Below, one piece after another: positions 7,654-16,224 of a DNA stretch of 56,553 nucleotides. Position numbers and translations under genes: made by a program. Under the pieces are notes generated by a model. The model was not told the DNA's origin. It searched no databases and worked only from the letters and a program-made list of their open reading frames with translations. The number at the start of each line of letters is the position of its first letter. Positions within the stretch are counted from its first letter, which is position 1. Source of the DNA: Sanguibacter suaedae (GTDB lineage Bacteria; Actinomycetota; Actinomycetes; Actinomycetales; Cellulomonadaceae); the NCBI RefSeq assembly GCF_016342785.1, contig NZ_JAEINH010000003.1:157942-214494 (forward strand), read 5' to 3'.

Positions 7654-9936
7654 TCATGGACGGCTCCTCACCCTGCGCAGCACCACGAGGCCCAGCCCGA
7701 GCGACGTGAGGGCGGCCGCCCAGAGGAGCAGGTCGAGGTGCGCCCCTCCGGTCACCGCGAGGGCCCCACCGTCCGGGCTGCCCGCTCGCGACTCCCCGGG
7801 CAGGATGCCTCCGACGGCGGGGCCGCTCGGCGCTGCCCCCACGTCGGGACCGGAGCCGGCGACCGGCTCGCCCGTCACGGGCGGCACCGGGCGGTCGGTC
7901 GTGGGAGGCGTGGGGGCGGGGGGCGAGGGCACCGAGGGGTCGGTGGGCGCAGTGGGTTCTGTGGGCGCCGGGTCCGATGCGAGGGTCCGCACGGTGACTG
8001 CGTGGAAGGTCGCCTCGAAGCCTGCGCCGCCCATCGACACGAGGCCGATGCTGGGTGAGCCACCGAGCGGGAGGGCCCAGGTCCCGGCCTCGTCCCACCG
8101 GTCGCCGTCGATGCTCGTGAAGGCCGTGAACAGGGCCTCGGTGTCGGAGTGCGTCCGCACGAGGCGCAGGTGGGTCCGCTCGCCGACAGGTCCGCCGACG
8201 GTGTTGCCGTACACCGGGGCGTCGGGCGCGAGATCGGTGGTGCGACGGGCGAACTCCGTCTGCCGGGTCTCCCAGATGGACGCGGTCACGAGCTTGACGA
8301 ACGAGCCGTCGCCCGTCGTCACCACGAGGCCGGCCTGGACGTAGTTCTGGCAACAGCCCTCCGCGGGGAGGGTCGTGCTGAGCTCGACGTCGACGAGGAA
8401 GTCGCCGTCGGGTGCCGGCTGGGTGAGCACGGCCGTCGGGTCGTCGGGGTCGCCGGTGAGGTCGCTCGGCTGCGTGGCCCACGTCAGGCCGTCGTCGACA
8501 CGGACGCTCCCCTCGAGCGGCGGGCGGGACCACGTCCACCGGGACGCGAGGGTCGTTCCCGCGAAGTCGTCGGAGAGGTCCTCCATGACGGGCCCGGGGA
8601 TCAAGGGCTGCACCGGGTCCACGGCGTAGGCGGTGGTCTGACCGGGCTGCGCCGCCGGGCCCGGGACGGGCTCGTCGGACGGGCCGCGCCCACCGCGGAC
8701 GACGGGCCAGCCGTCCACCCAGTCGAGCGGGTCCATGAGCGCGGGGCGGCGCGTGTACGCGGAGGCCCCCTCCATGTAGGGCTGGTCGCGGTCCACGGCG
8801 TGGTAGACGATCCACTGCTGACCGTCGAAGTCGTCGACGACGGTGTGGTGCCCGGTCCCGATCCACCGGTTGCCGTTCTGGTGCAGGACGGGCGTCCCGC
8901 CGACGCGCCCGGCGAGCAGCGACGCCCCGGTGCGGTCGACGAAGGGCCCGAAGGGGCTCCGGGACCGCCCGGCGAGCACGGCGTAGCCGGTCGACGGCCC
9001 GGCGCAGCAGTTCGTCGCGGAACCGAGCAGGTAGAACCATCCGTCGCGCTCGACGATGTGCGTGCCCTCGTACCTGTTCGGGATCACCACCTGGACCTGG
9101 CTCGCGGGGTCCGAGCGGAGGCCGTCGGGGCTGAGGCTCCGGACGGAGACGCCGCCATGGTAGCTGCCGAAGTAGACGTAGGAGGAGTCGCCCACCGTGA
9201 GGACCTCGGGATCGAAGATCCAGCGCCGGTCGTCGGGCGAGCCGCCGGCCGGTGCCATGGGCTCGACGACGGGGCCTCCCGAGTCCACCCACGGACCGGC
9301 GAGGCTGTCGCTCGTCGCGGCGCCGATCGCCGAGCCCCCGCCGGCCTGTGCCGTCGCCGTCGCGGTGAAGTAGAGCACGTACCGACCGTCGACGAACGCG
9401 ACGTCGGGCGCCCACATGTCACCGTCACCGACCCACTCGGGCGTGGTGGGCAACGCCTCGGACAGGAACGTCCAGGTGACGAGGTCTGTCGACCTGTAGG
9501 TGGGGATGTTCGAGAAGGTGAGCGACCCGTCGGGTTCCGTGAGCTCGGGCGAGAGGGCGTCGCGCGTGCAGAAGAGGTACCAGGCAGGGTCCGCGGGGTC
9601 CTGCGAACGGACGATGTCCGGGTCGGCGCACTGCTCGGCGAGGAGGCCGTCACCGAGCTCCAGCCGGAGCGGGTTGGTGTAGCTGGGCGCGTCGGTGGGC
9701 GACGGGGGTGGCGCGACCGCGAGGGCCGTCGCCCCTTCTCCTCCGGTGCCGTCCGGGCCGGAGACGCTCGGCGTCCCCGCCTGGGCTGCCGCAGCAGCGG
9801 GGGCGGCAGCGAGGAGCAGCGTGGCGAGCGCGGCGGCGAGCCCGCGGGACCGCCGCACCTCCTGCTGGACGCGAGGCCCGGTGCGCACGAGCCTCCTGGT
9901 GCGCAGGGCCGGTCGGGGTGGCGCGGGCAGTCGCAT
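7654..9936 (-). CDS. Secreted, sortase-anchored GH43 glycosidase
   Basis: The 760-residue protein has a long Arg-rich signal peptide with an Ala-rich core (about residues 31-53). A five-bladed GH43 catalytic domain follows (about 85-400), with the base in ADPDIV (D105/D107), D242 as likely pKa modulator and E290 in YEGTHIV as acid. A beta-sandwich of the GH43 C-terminal/DUF1349 type comes next (about 480-680), then a Pro/Thr-rich linker. It ends with LAVTG (726-730), a hydrophobic helix and Arg residues, which is a sortase E (LAXTG) wall anchor. The ATG is preceded by AGGAGGA. It likely trims arabinan- or xylan-type side chains at the cell surface. Confidence 0.87.
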   Translation of the reverse strand: MRLPAPPRPALRTRRLVRTGPRVQQEVRRSRGLAAALATLLLAAAPAAAAAQAGTPSVSGPDGTGGEGATALAVAPPPSPTDAPSYTNPLRLELGDGLLAEQCADPDIVRSQDPADPAWYLFCTRDALSPELTEPDGSLTFSNIPTYRSTDLVTWTFLSEALPTTPEWVGDGDMWAPDVAFVDGRYVLYFTATATAQAGGGSAIGAATSDSLAGPWVDSGGPVVEPMAPAGGSPDDRRWIFDPEVLTVGDSSYVYFGSYHGGVSVRSLSPDGLRSDPASQVQVVIPNRYEGTHIVERDGWFYLLGSATNCCAGPSTGYAVLAGRSRSPFGPFVDRTGASLLAGRVGGTPVLHQNGNRWIGTGHHTVVDDFDGQQWIVYHAVDRDQPYMEGASAYTRRPALMDPLDWVDGWPVVRGGRGPSDEPVPGPAAQPGQTTAYAVDPVQPLIPGPVMEDLSDDFAGTTLASRWTWSRPPLEGSVRVDDGLTWATQPSDLTGDPDDPTAVLTQPAPDGDFLVDVELSTTLPAEGCCQNYVQAGLVVTTGDGSFVKLVTASIWETRQTEFARRTTDLAPDAPVYGNTVGGPVGERTHLRLVRTHSDTEALFTAFTSIDGDRWDEAGTWALPLGGSPSIGLVSMGGAGFEATFHAVTVRTLASDPAPTEPTAPTDPSVPSPPAPTPPTTDRPVPPVTGEPVAGSGPDVGAAPSGPAVGGILPGESRAGSPDGGALAVTGGAHLDLLLWAAALTSLGLGLVVLRRVRSRP

Positions 9937-9960
9937 GAGTCCTCCTCGTCGAGAAATCTT

Positions 9961-9984
9961 GGTCGAACCCTACAGCGCTGTAAA
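9961..9984 (-). promoter_or_regulatory. LacI operator at the secreted GH43 promoter
   Basis: The core TACAGCGCTGTA at 9971-9982 is identical to that at the GH2 gene. On the minus strand TTTACA forms a possible -35, and 17 bases on CAAGAT is a weak -10. The start codon is at 9936. Confidence 0.65.
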
Positions 9985-10076
9985 GATGAATGGGAGCCCC
10001 ACGGGCACCTGTTTGTCTCACTCGGCACTCCCGCACACCGCCCCCTCGCTGAATCACAGCCTCATCGCCCCTTCTC

Positions 10077-10104
10077 TTGACACTCAAATTTACAGCGCTG
10101 TAAC
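10077..10104 (+). promoter_or_regulatory. Promoter and LacI operator of the ABC transporter operon
   Basis: A consensus -35, TTGACA (10077-10082), is followed by the operator TTTACAGCGCTGTAAC (10089-10104), which covers the possible -10 TGTAAC at 10099-10104 (spacer 16). Its centre is 120 bases from the operator facing the other way, so DNA looping between the two is possible. Confidence 0.7.
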
Positions 10105-10186
10105 GTGATGATCGACATCGAGGTCACGGTGACGGCGTCACCTCGTCCGGTCACGAGCCTGCTCACTCAAAGGAGAGTCACCAGCC

Positions 10187-11491
10187 ATGCACGTCAGACT
10201 TCGACGAATCGCCGCATCAGTCTCCGTCCTCACCCTCGCCACGGCGCTCGCCGCGTGCGGAGGGGCCGACGACACGATCGACGGCACCGCGATCAGCGGG
10301 AGCTCCTACGACGGGCCCGCGGTCGAGCTCTCGTTCTGGAACGGCTTCACCGGCGCCGACGGCGCGTACTTCGACTCCATGGTCGAGGACTTCAACGCCG
10401 ACAACCCGAACATCACCGTGAAGACGACGACGATGGAGTGGGCCGACTTCTACACGAAGCTCCCCATCGCCGTGCGCTCCGGCAACGGGCCGGACGTCGC
10501 GGTCATGCACATGGACCAGGTCTCGACACAGGCCGCTCAGGGCGCCCTCACGCCGCTCGACGGCGTGGCCACCGAGCTCGGGCTCCAGGAGTCCGACTTC
10601 GCGGAAGCAGTCTGGGCGGGCGGTCTCTACCAGGACGCCCGCTACGGGATCCCGCTCGACGTCCACATGCACGCGCTGTACTACAACAAGGGCGTCCTCG
10701 AGGCCGCCGGCATCGACCCCGACGCCCCGCCGACCACAGGCGCCGAGCTCGAGGCCAACCTCGAGACGCTCAAGGAGCAGGGTGTCCAGGGCATGTGGAT
10801 CGACTCCTCGGGATGGATGCGCACCTGGTTCGTCGCCCTCGACGCGCAGTTCGGGGGGCAGCTCTACAGCGACGACGGCGCGACCGTCACATGGAACGAC
10901 GAGGCGGGCGTCCAGGCGCTCACCTGGATGTCGGACCTCGTCACCAAGGGTTACAGCCCGGCGAACGTCGGTCAGGACGGGTACTGGAAGGCCTTCACCA
11001 CCGACCAGAACGCCTACGTCATCGGCGGGATCTGGGAGCAGAGCAACCCGACCTTCGACGCGATCGAGTGGGGCGTCGCCCCCCTCCCGGCGATCGGGGA
11101 CGACGACGTCACCTGGGGCAGCTCGCACCAGTTCACCGCCACCACGCAGGTCGAGGACGACCCGGACAAGCTCGCCGCCGCCGCCTACTTCATCAACTCG
11201 ATGAGCTCGGACTCCATCGAGTGGGCGAAGGCCAACCAGGTGCCCGCCCGGGCGAGCGTCCGCGACAGCGCGGAGTTCCAGGCCCTTCCCGGCATGGACG
11301 TCTTCGGGCCGCTCATCGACAAGACCGTCCTGCCGCAGAACTTCCCGGGCCTCCCGGAGTCGCAGGGCGAGCTGGAGGACGCCATCAACGCGGTGCTGCT
11401 CGGCGAGGCCACCCCCCAGGACGCCCTCGACGAGGCGGCCACGGCAGCCCAGCTCATCGTCACCGAGAACAAGAGCAAGTTCGGCTACTGA
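10187..11491 (+). CDS. ABC transporter substrate-binding lipoprotein (CUT1 family)
   Basis: The 434-residue lipoprotein carries a signal peptide with lipobox LAAC (Cys 24) and the two-lobed family 1 sugar-binding fold (LSFWNGFTGAD, NPNITVKT, YGIPLDVHMHALYYN). It should bind an oligosaccharide outside the membrane and deliver it to the two permeases encoded four bases downstream. AAAGGAGAG precedes the ATG. It is the first gene of a four-gene operon with a lipoprotein GH43 and is probably repressed by the LacI protein at 6544-7563. Arabinose- or xylose-oligosaccharides are the likely ligands, by inference from the enzymes around it. Confidence 0.9.
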   Translation: MHVRLRRIAASVSVLTLATALAACGGADDTIDGTAISGSSYDGPAVELSFWNGFTGADGAYFDSMVEDFNADNPNITVKTTTMEWADFYTKLPIAVRSGNGPDVAVMHMDQVSTQAAQGALTPLDGVATELGLQESDFAEAVWAGGLYQDARYGIPLDVHMHALYYNKGVLEAAGIDPDAPPTTGAELEANLETLKEQGVQGMWIDSSGWMRTWFVALDAQFGGQLYSDDGATVTWNDEAGVQALTWMSDLVTKGYSPANVGQDGYWKAFTTDQNAYVIGGIWEQSNPTFDAIEWGVAPLPAIGDDDVTWGSSHQFTATTQVEDDPDKLAAAAYFINSMSSDSIEWAKANQVPARASVRDSAEFQALPGMDVFGPLIDKTVLPQNFPGLPESQGELEDAINAVLLGEATPQDALDEAATAAQLIVTENKSKFGY

Positions 11492-11495
11492 TCCC

Positions 11496-12458
11496 ATGGC
11501 AACCAGTGCTCCGAGCCGCAGGGCTGCCGCCCGGGTGGTGACGGCCCCGGTCGGGCAGCCGTCGGGGAACCGCCCCGGCAGGCGATCGACCCCCTGGCTC
11601 TTCCTCGCCCCCTACCTGTGCTTCTTCGGGCTGTTCGTGCTCGGCCCGGCGCTCTTCGGGCTGTACGTCTCGCTCTTCGACTGGCACTTCACCTTCCCGA
11701 ACCGACCCTTCGTCGGGCTCGACAACTACGTGAAGCTCTTCACCCCGGGCACCCGGGACTTCGAGCCCTTCTGGCGCAGCATGGGGGCGACCGGGACGTT
11801 CACCCTGCTCAGCGTGCCGCTGCTGGTCACGCTCCCGCTCGGGGTCGCGCTCCTCGTCAACCGGCCGTTCCGCGGGCGGACGGCGTTCCGGGCGATCTTC
11901 TTCGCCCCCTACGTCCTGGGCGTGGCCGTCGTCGGAGTCCTGTGGCGCTTCATGCTCGACACCCAGCACGGCATCGTCAACAAGCTCCTCGGGATGGTCG
12001 GCCTCCCCGACACCACGCCCTGGCTCCAGCAGCTTCCCTGGGCGTGGGTGTCGCTCGTCGGTGCCACGCTCTGGTGGACGCTCGGGTTCAACGCGATCAT
12101 CTACCTCGCCGGTCTGCAGGCCATCCCCCGTGACCAGTACGAGGCGGCCGAGCTCGACGGCGCCGGCCGGTGGGCTCAGCTGCGTCACGTGACGCTCCCG
12201 GGCCTGCGGCCCGTCATCGTCTTCATCGTGATGATCACGGTGCTCGCCTCCGCGAACCTGTTCGGCCAGTCGTACATCATGACCGCCGGCGACCCGAACG
12301 GGGCCACCCGCTCGGCGATCATGTACATGTCCGAGACCGGCCTCGGTCAGTTCCGCATGGGTGCGGCGTCCGCGATGAGCTATGTTCTCGCGGTGGTCCT
12401 CATGGTCGTCAGCCTCCTCAACTTCCGATTCCTCGCGGCCCGACGGGACGACTCATGA
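11496..12458 (+). CDS. ABC sugar permease, MalF type
   Basis: This 320-residue inner-membrane protein has about six helices and the cytoplasmic EAA loop (EAAELDGAGRWAQLRHVTLP), which docks the ATPase. It belongs to the MalF/UgpA branch of CUT1 permeases. It begins four bases after the binding-protein stop and its stop overlaps the next gene (ATGA), so the three are translated together. No ATPase gene is present; actinobacteria usually serve several such importers with one MsiK. Confidence 0.9.
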   Translation: MATSAPSRRAAARVVTAPVGQPSGNRPGRRSTPWLFLAPYLCFFGLFVLGPALFGLYVSLFDWHFTFPNRPFVGLDNYVKLFTPGTRDFEPFWRSMGATGTFTLLSVPLLVTLPLGVALLVNRPFRGRTAFRAIFFAPYVLGVAVVGVLWRFMLDTQHGIVNKLLGMVGLPDTTPWLQQLPWAWVSLVGATLWWTLGFNAIIYLAGLQAIPRDQYEAAELDGAGRWAQLRHVTLPGLRPVIVFIVMITVLASANLFGQSYIMTAGDPNGATRSAIMYMSETGLGQFRMGAASAMSYVLAVVLMVVSLLNFRFLAARRDDS

Positions 12459-13357
12459 CGACACCGACCATCGACCGCCCGGGCTCGACAGCCGAGGAGC
12501 GTACCCGCGCGGCGCGACCGGGGGCCGCCCGACGCGGCGGCGGCTCACGCGTCGTGCTCTACGTCGTTCTGTGCGGGCTCGCCCTGCTCTTCGTCGCGCC
12601 GATCGTCTGGATGATCTCGACCTCGCTCAAGACCCAGGTCGACGCCACCGTGAGCACGTCGCTCATCCCCTCGCCCGTGACGACCGGGTCCTTCGAGCCG
12701 CTGCTGTCCTGGGACTCGAAGGACCCCGTGCTCCGCTGGTTCGTCAACAGCGTGGTCGTCGCGACCGTGACGACCGCCCTCGTGGTCACCACCGCGGCCC
12801 TCGCCGGCTACGCGCTCGCGAGGTTCCGCTTCCGCGGGCGCGGGCTCGTCTTCTCGATGGTCGTCGGAACCCTCTTCCTCCCCGGCTTCATCTTCCTCAT
12901 CCCGAACTACATCATCGTGAGCAACCTCGGGCTGCTCGACACCCTGACGGCACTCGTCCTCCCGCCCGTCGGTGGTGCCTTCGGGGTGTTCTTCCTGCGG
13001 CAGTTCTTCCTCAGCCTGCCCGACGAGCTCGACGAGGCCGCCCGGCTGGACGGCGCCAGCGACTACCAGGTGTTCCGCTCGGTCATGCTCCCGCTCGCCC
13101 AGGCACCGCTGTCGACGATCGCGGTCATCACGTTCCTCGCGAGCTGGAACGACTTCCTCTGGCCGGTCTACGTGCTGTACACGAAGACGACGCTCACCCT
13201 GCCCGCCGGGCTGCCCCTGCTCCAGGGCGCCCACCACGAGGACCAGCCGCTCATCATGGCGGGTGCCGTCATCGCGAGCGTCCCCGCGCTCGTCGTCTTC
13301 GTGCTCGCCCAGCGCAAGATCATCGAGAGCGTCGCGACGACGGGCCTCAAGGGATGA
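12455..13357 (+). CDS. ABC sugar permease, MalG type
   Basis: The 300-residue partner permease has six predicted helices, the first near residues 30-50, and the EAA loop DEAARLDGASDYQVFRSVML. It pairs with the MalF-type protein to form the channel. The start is fixed by an ATGA overlap with the upstream gene, and its own stop overlaps the ATG of the GH43 gene. The C-terminal GLKG is typical of MalG-type subunits. Confidence 0.9.
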   Translation: MTTPTIDRPGSTAEERTRAARPGAARRGGGSRVVLYVVLCGLALLFVAPIVWMISTSLKTQVDATVSTSLIPSPVTTGSFEPLLSWDSKDPVLRWFVNSVVVATVTTALVVTTAALAGYALARFRFRGRGLVFSMVVGTLFLPGFIFLIPNYIIVSNLGLLDTLTALVLPPVGGAFGVFFLRQFFLSLPDELDEAARLDGASDYQVFRSVMLPLAQAPLSTIAVITFLASWNDFLWPVYVLYTKTTLTLPAGLPLLQGAHHEDQPLIMAGAVIASVPALVVFVLAQRKIIESVATTGLKG

Positions 13358-14421
13358 GGCCCCTCGCGCGGAGGGCCGCCGTACCTCTGGCCATCACGGC
13401 GCTGGCGCTCGTGGCGTGCGGGAGCACGGACGGCGTGTCGGCTCCCGCTGCGGAGACCTCGGCCGCCACGTTCGCCAACCCCGTCGCCGACGTCGGGAAC
13501 GACCCGTACGTCATCGAGCACGACGGGGCCTACTACCTCGTCGAGAGCCGGAGCGGAGGGTCCCTCTGGGTCACCCGCTCGTCACCCGCGAACCTCACGG
13601 ACGTCTACTGGTCGGGGACCAGCGTCAAGATCTGGGAGCCGCCCCTCGACGGCCCCGCCTGCCGCGACGTCTGGGCCCCCGAGCTCCACCCGGTCGACGA
13701 CCGGTGGTTCGTCTACTTCGCGGCGACGACCTGCGACGGTGACAACGCGAACCACCGGATGTTCGCGCTCGAGAGCGAGGGCACCGACCCGCAGGGAACC
13801 TACGTCGACCGCGGCCAGGTGACCGACGACACCGATCGCTGGGCGATCGACGGCACGACCTTCGTCGACGACGGGCAGCGGTACTTCGTCTGGTCCGGGT
13901 GGGAGGGCGACACCGACGGACAGCAGAACCTCTACGTGGCACCCATGAGCGACCCCGTGACGATCTCCGGGCCACGCGTCCTGCTGTCCGAGCCGACGCT
14001 GCCGTGGGAGACGCGGGCGATGCCGATCCAGGAGGGCCCGCAGGTCCTGCTCAACGAGGGCCGGACGTTCATCGTGTACTCCGCGAGCGGCAGCTGGACC
14101 GACGACTACGCCTACGGTCTGCTCTCGCTCGGTGACGGCCCCGTCCTCGACCCGTCGTCGTGGACGCGGTCCCCGGACCCCGTGTTCGCGAAGACCGACG
14201 ACGTCTTCGGCCCCGGGCACGGCTCCTTCGTCCGATCACCGGACGGCACGGAGAGCTGGATGGTCTACCACGCGGCACGGTCCTCGGGATCCGGGTGGGA
14301 CCGTGTGGTCCACGCGCAACCGTTCACGTGGCGTGCCGACGGGACGCCCGACCTGGGCACCCCTGTGGCAGCGGGGATCGAGATCCCGGTCCCCTCCGGT
14401 CAGCTGCCGGCCGACGCGTGA
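13354..14421 (+). CDS. GH43-family lipoprotein glycosidase
   Basis: The 355-residue protein has a lipoprotein signal (ALVAC, Cys 22) and one GH43 five-bladed propeller. The catalytic set is visible: D50 in NDPYVI, D166 in WAIDGTTF and E227 in IQEGPQV. It should sit on the outer face of the membrane and cut short arabino- or xylo-oligosaccharides next to the transporter. It overlaps the upstream permease stop by four bases and closes the operon. It is shorter than the sortase-anchored GH43 at 7654-9936 and lacks the C-terminal beta-sandwich, so the two probably attack different bonds. Confidence 0.87.
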   Translation: MRPLARRAAVPLAITALALVACGSTDGVSAPAAETSAATFANPVADVGNDPYVIEHDGAYYLVESRSGGSLWVTRSSPANLTDVYWSGTSVKIWEPPLDGPACRDVWAPELHPVDDRWFVYFAATTCDGDNANHRMFALESEGTDPQGTYVDRGQVTDDTDRWAIDGTTFVDDGQRYFVWSGWEGDTDGQQNLYVAPMSDPVTISGPRVLLSEPTLPWETRAMPIQEGPQVLLNEGRTFIVYSASGSWTDDYAYGLLSLGDGPVLDPSSWTRSPDPVFAKTDDVFGPGHGSFVRSPDGTESWMVYHAARSSGSGWDRVVHAQPFTWRADGTPDLGTPVAAGIEIPVPSGQLPADA

Positions 14422-14550
14422 GCCCCGGGCGCGGAGCTCGTACCGCCCCCGGCCGATGGTGAGCAGGCCCACCCGGCCCCGCCCCTCATGACGTGCGGCA
14501 CCCGCCCGATGGGAGCGGTGGACCCCTGCCGCACCACCCGAGGACACCTC

Positions 14551-16188
14551 ATGCTCTCCCGATTCATCCGCCTGTCCATCGGGCGTCGCCTCGCCGTCGC
14601 CTTCGGAACACTGTGCGTCCTCCTCGGAGTGGTCGCCGGTGCGGGCCTCGTGGGCGACGCCCGGTCGAGCGCCGCGCGGGTCGAGACCGCGGAGCTCAGC
14701 GAGCTGCGCGACCTGGTCGCCGAGCTCAAGTACCTCGACGCCGACGTGAGCGGATGGCAGGGCTACATCTTCACCGAGGCCGTCGTCGACGGGTCCGACG
14801 CCGCGACGGCGGACGACAGCTCGAACCTCGCCGGGCTCGACGAGTCACGCCAGGAGGCGTACCGCGTGCTCGAGGCCCTCGAGGCGTCCGACCTGGCCCC
14901 TGCCGAGTCGACCGTCGTGGCGGGCCTCCGCCCCGCGTGGGACTCGTACTTCGAGATCACCGACCGCATGATCGGCCTCATCGCCGAGGGCGACGACGCG
15001 TCGATGGCGGAGGCCTACGACCTCCTCAACGAGGACCTCGACACGGCATGGAGCGAGCTGCTCGACGACACGGACGAGCTCCGCGCCCTCGTCGACTCCC
15101 GCGTCGAGGACCTGACTGCGTCGAGCAGCCGTGCGGCGACCGTCTCACGCACGACGATCCTCGCCGTCGCGGTCGCCGCGATCCTCCTCGCCGTCGGCCT
15201 CGGGCTCGTCACCACGCGCTCCGTCGTGCGGCCGCTGCGACGTGCGGTGACCGCGCTCGACGCCATGGCCGCCGGGGACCTCACCGTCTCCGCAGCACGC
15301 CCCGGTGGGGCCCCCACGGGGACCACCCGCGACGAGGTCTCCCTCATGGCCCACGCGCTCGAGACGGCCCAGGCCGCCCTGCGTGCGGCGTTCGCCCAGG
15401 TCTCGACATCGGCTGCCGCGGTGGGCGCCGCCGCGTCGACCCTGACCTCCTCGGGGGCCGAGGTCGCGCGCGCCACCGACGACGCGAGCTCGCAGGCCGG
15501 TGTGGTCGCGACGGCCGCCGAGCAGGTGAGCCGCAACGTCGCGACGGTCGCTGCGGGCGCGGAGCAGATGGGCGCGTCCATCCGTGAGATCGCCCAGAGC
15601 GCCAACGACGCGGCGGGGGCGTCGACGAGGGCGGTCGCGCAGGCGCAGAGCACGTCGCGGACGGTCACCGAGCTCGGTGACAGCGCGCGAGAGATCGGCG
15701 GGGTGCTCCGTGCCATCACGTCCATCGCCGAGCAGACCAACCTCCTGGCCCTCAACGCGACCATCGAGGCCGCCCGCGCAGGCGAGGCCGGCAAGGGATT
15801 CGCCGTGGTCGCCTCCGAGGTCAAGGACCTCGCCCAGGAGTCGGCACGCGCCGCGGAGGACATCACGCGCCGCATCACCCGCAACCAGGAGCAGACGGAG
15901 CAGGCCGTGGCGGCGATCGCCGAGATCACGGAGACCGTGGCCCGCATCAACGACTACCAGCTGACCATCGCCTCGGCCGTCGAGGAGCAGACGGCGACGA
16001 CGACCGAGATGTCACGCTCGGTCGCGGAGGCGGCGACGGGGTCTGGCGAGATCGCCGCGACCATCGGCGGAGTCGCGAGAGCAGCAGCCTCCTCGGCGGA
16101 CACCGTCGGGACGATGGGGGTGTCCGTCGACGGGGTCGACCGCCTGTCGGCGGACCTCCGCGCCACCGTGGACCGCTTCACCTACTGA
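14551..16188 (+). CDS. Methyl-accepting chemotaxis protein
   Basis: The 545-residue receptor has a first membrane helix near residues 15-37, an extracellular four-helix-bundle sensor, a second helix at about 200-222, a HAMP linker, and a cytoplasmic signalling coiled coil. The conserved hairpin [20 protein letters not shown] lies near residue 394 and would contact CheA and CheW. The ATG at 14551 follows GAGGAC and starts just before the first helix. It implies a motile cell. It sits directly after the polysaccharide-use operon but no other chemotaxis gene is in the window, so the ligand is unknown. Confidence 0.9.
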   Translation: MLSRFIRLSIGRRLAVAFGTLCVLLGVVAGAGLVGDARSSAARVETAELSELRDLVAELKYLDADVSGWQGYIFTEAVVDGSDAATADDSSNLAGLDESRQEAYRVLEALEASDLAPAESTVVAGLRPAWDSYFEITDRMIGLIAEGDDASMAEAYDLLNEDLDTAWSELLDDTDELRALVDSRVEDLTASSSRAATVSRTTILAVAVAAILLAVGLGLVTTRSVVRPLRRAVTALDAMAAGDLTVSAARPGGAPTGTTRDEVSLMAHALETAQAALRAAFAQVSTSAAAVGAAASTLTSSGAEVARATDDASSQAGVVATAAEQVSRNVATVAAGAEQMGASIREIAQSANDAAGASTRAVAQAQSTSRTVTELGDSAREIGGVLRAITSIAEQTNLLALNATIEAARAGEAGKGFAVVASEVKDLAQESARAAEDITRRITRNQEQTEQAVAAIAEITETVARINDYQLTIASAVEEQTATTTEMSRSVAEAATGSGEIAATIGGVARAAASSADTVGTMGVSVDGVDRLSADLRATVDRFTY

Positions 16189-16224
16189 CCTGGTCTTGCG
16201 CCGACCTGGTTCTCCGGGTGGGCG

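Noticed and set aside
8149-10080. Open frame of over 600 codons on the plus strand opposite the GH43 gene
   Set aside because: The composition is antisense-like and no known motif occurs. GH43 catalytic residues, a signal peptide and an anchor are on the minus strand.
16189-16224. Repeated GACCTGGT between the chemoreceptor and dusB genes
   Set aside because: Only two short copies in a 36-base gap; no hairpin or known site.
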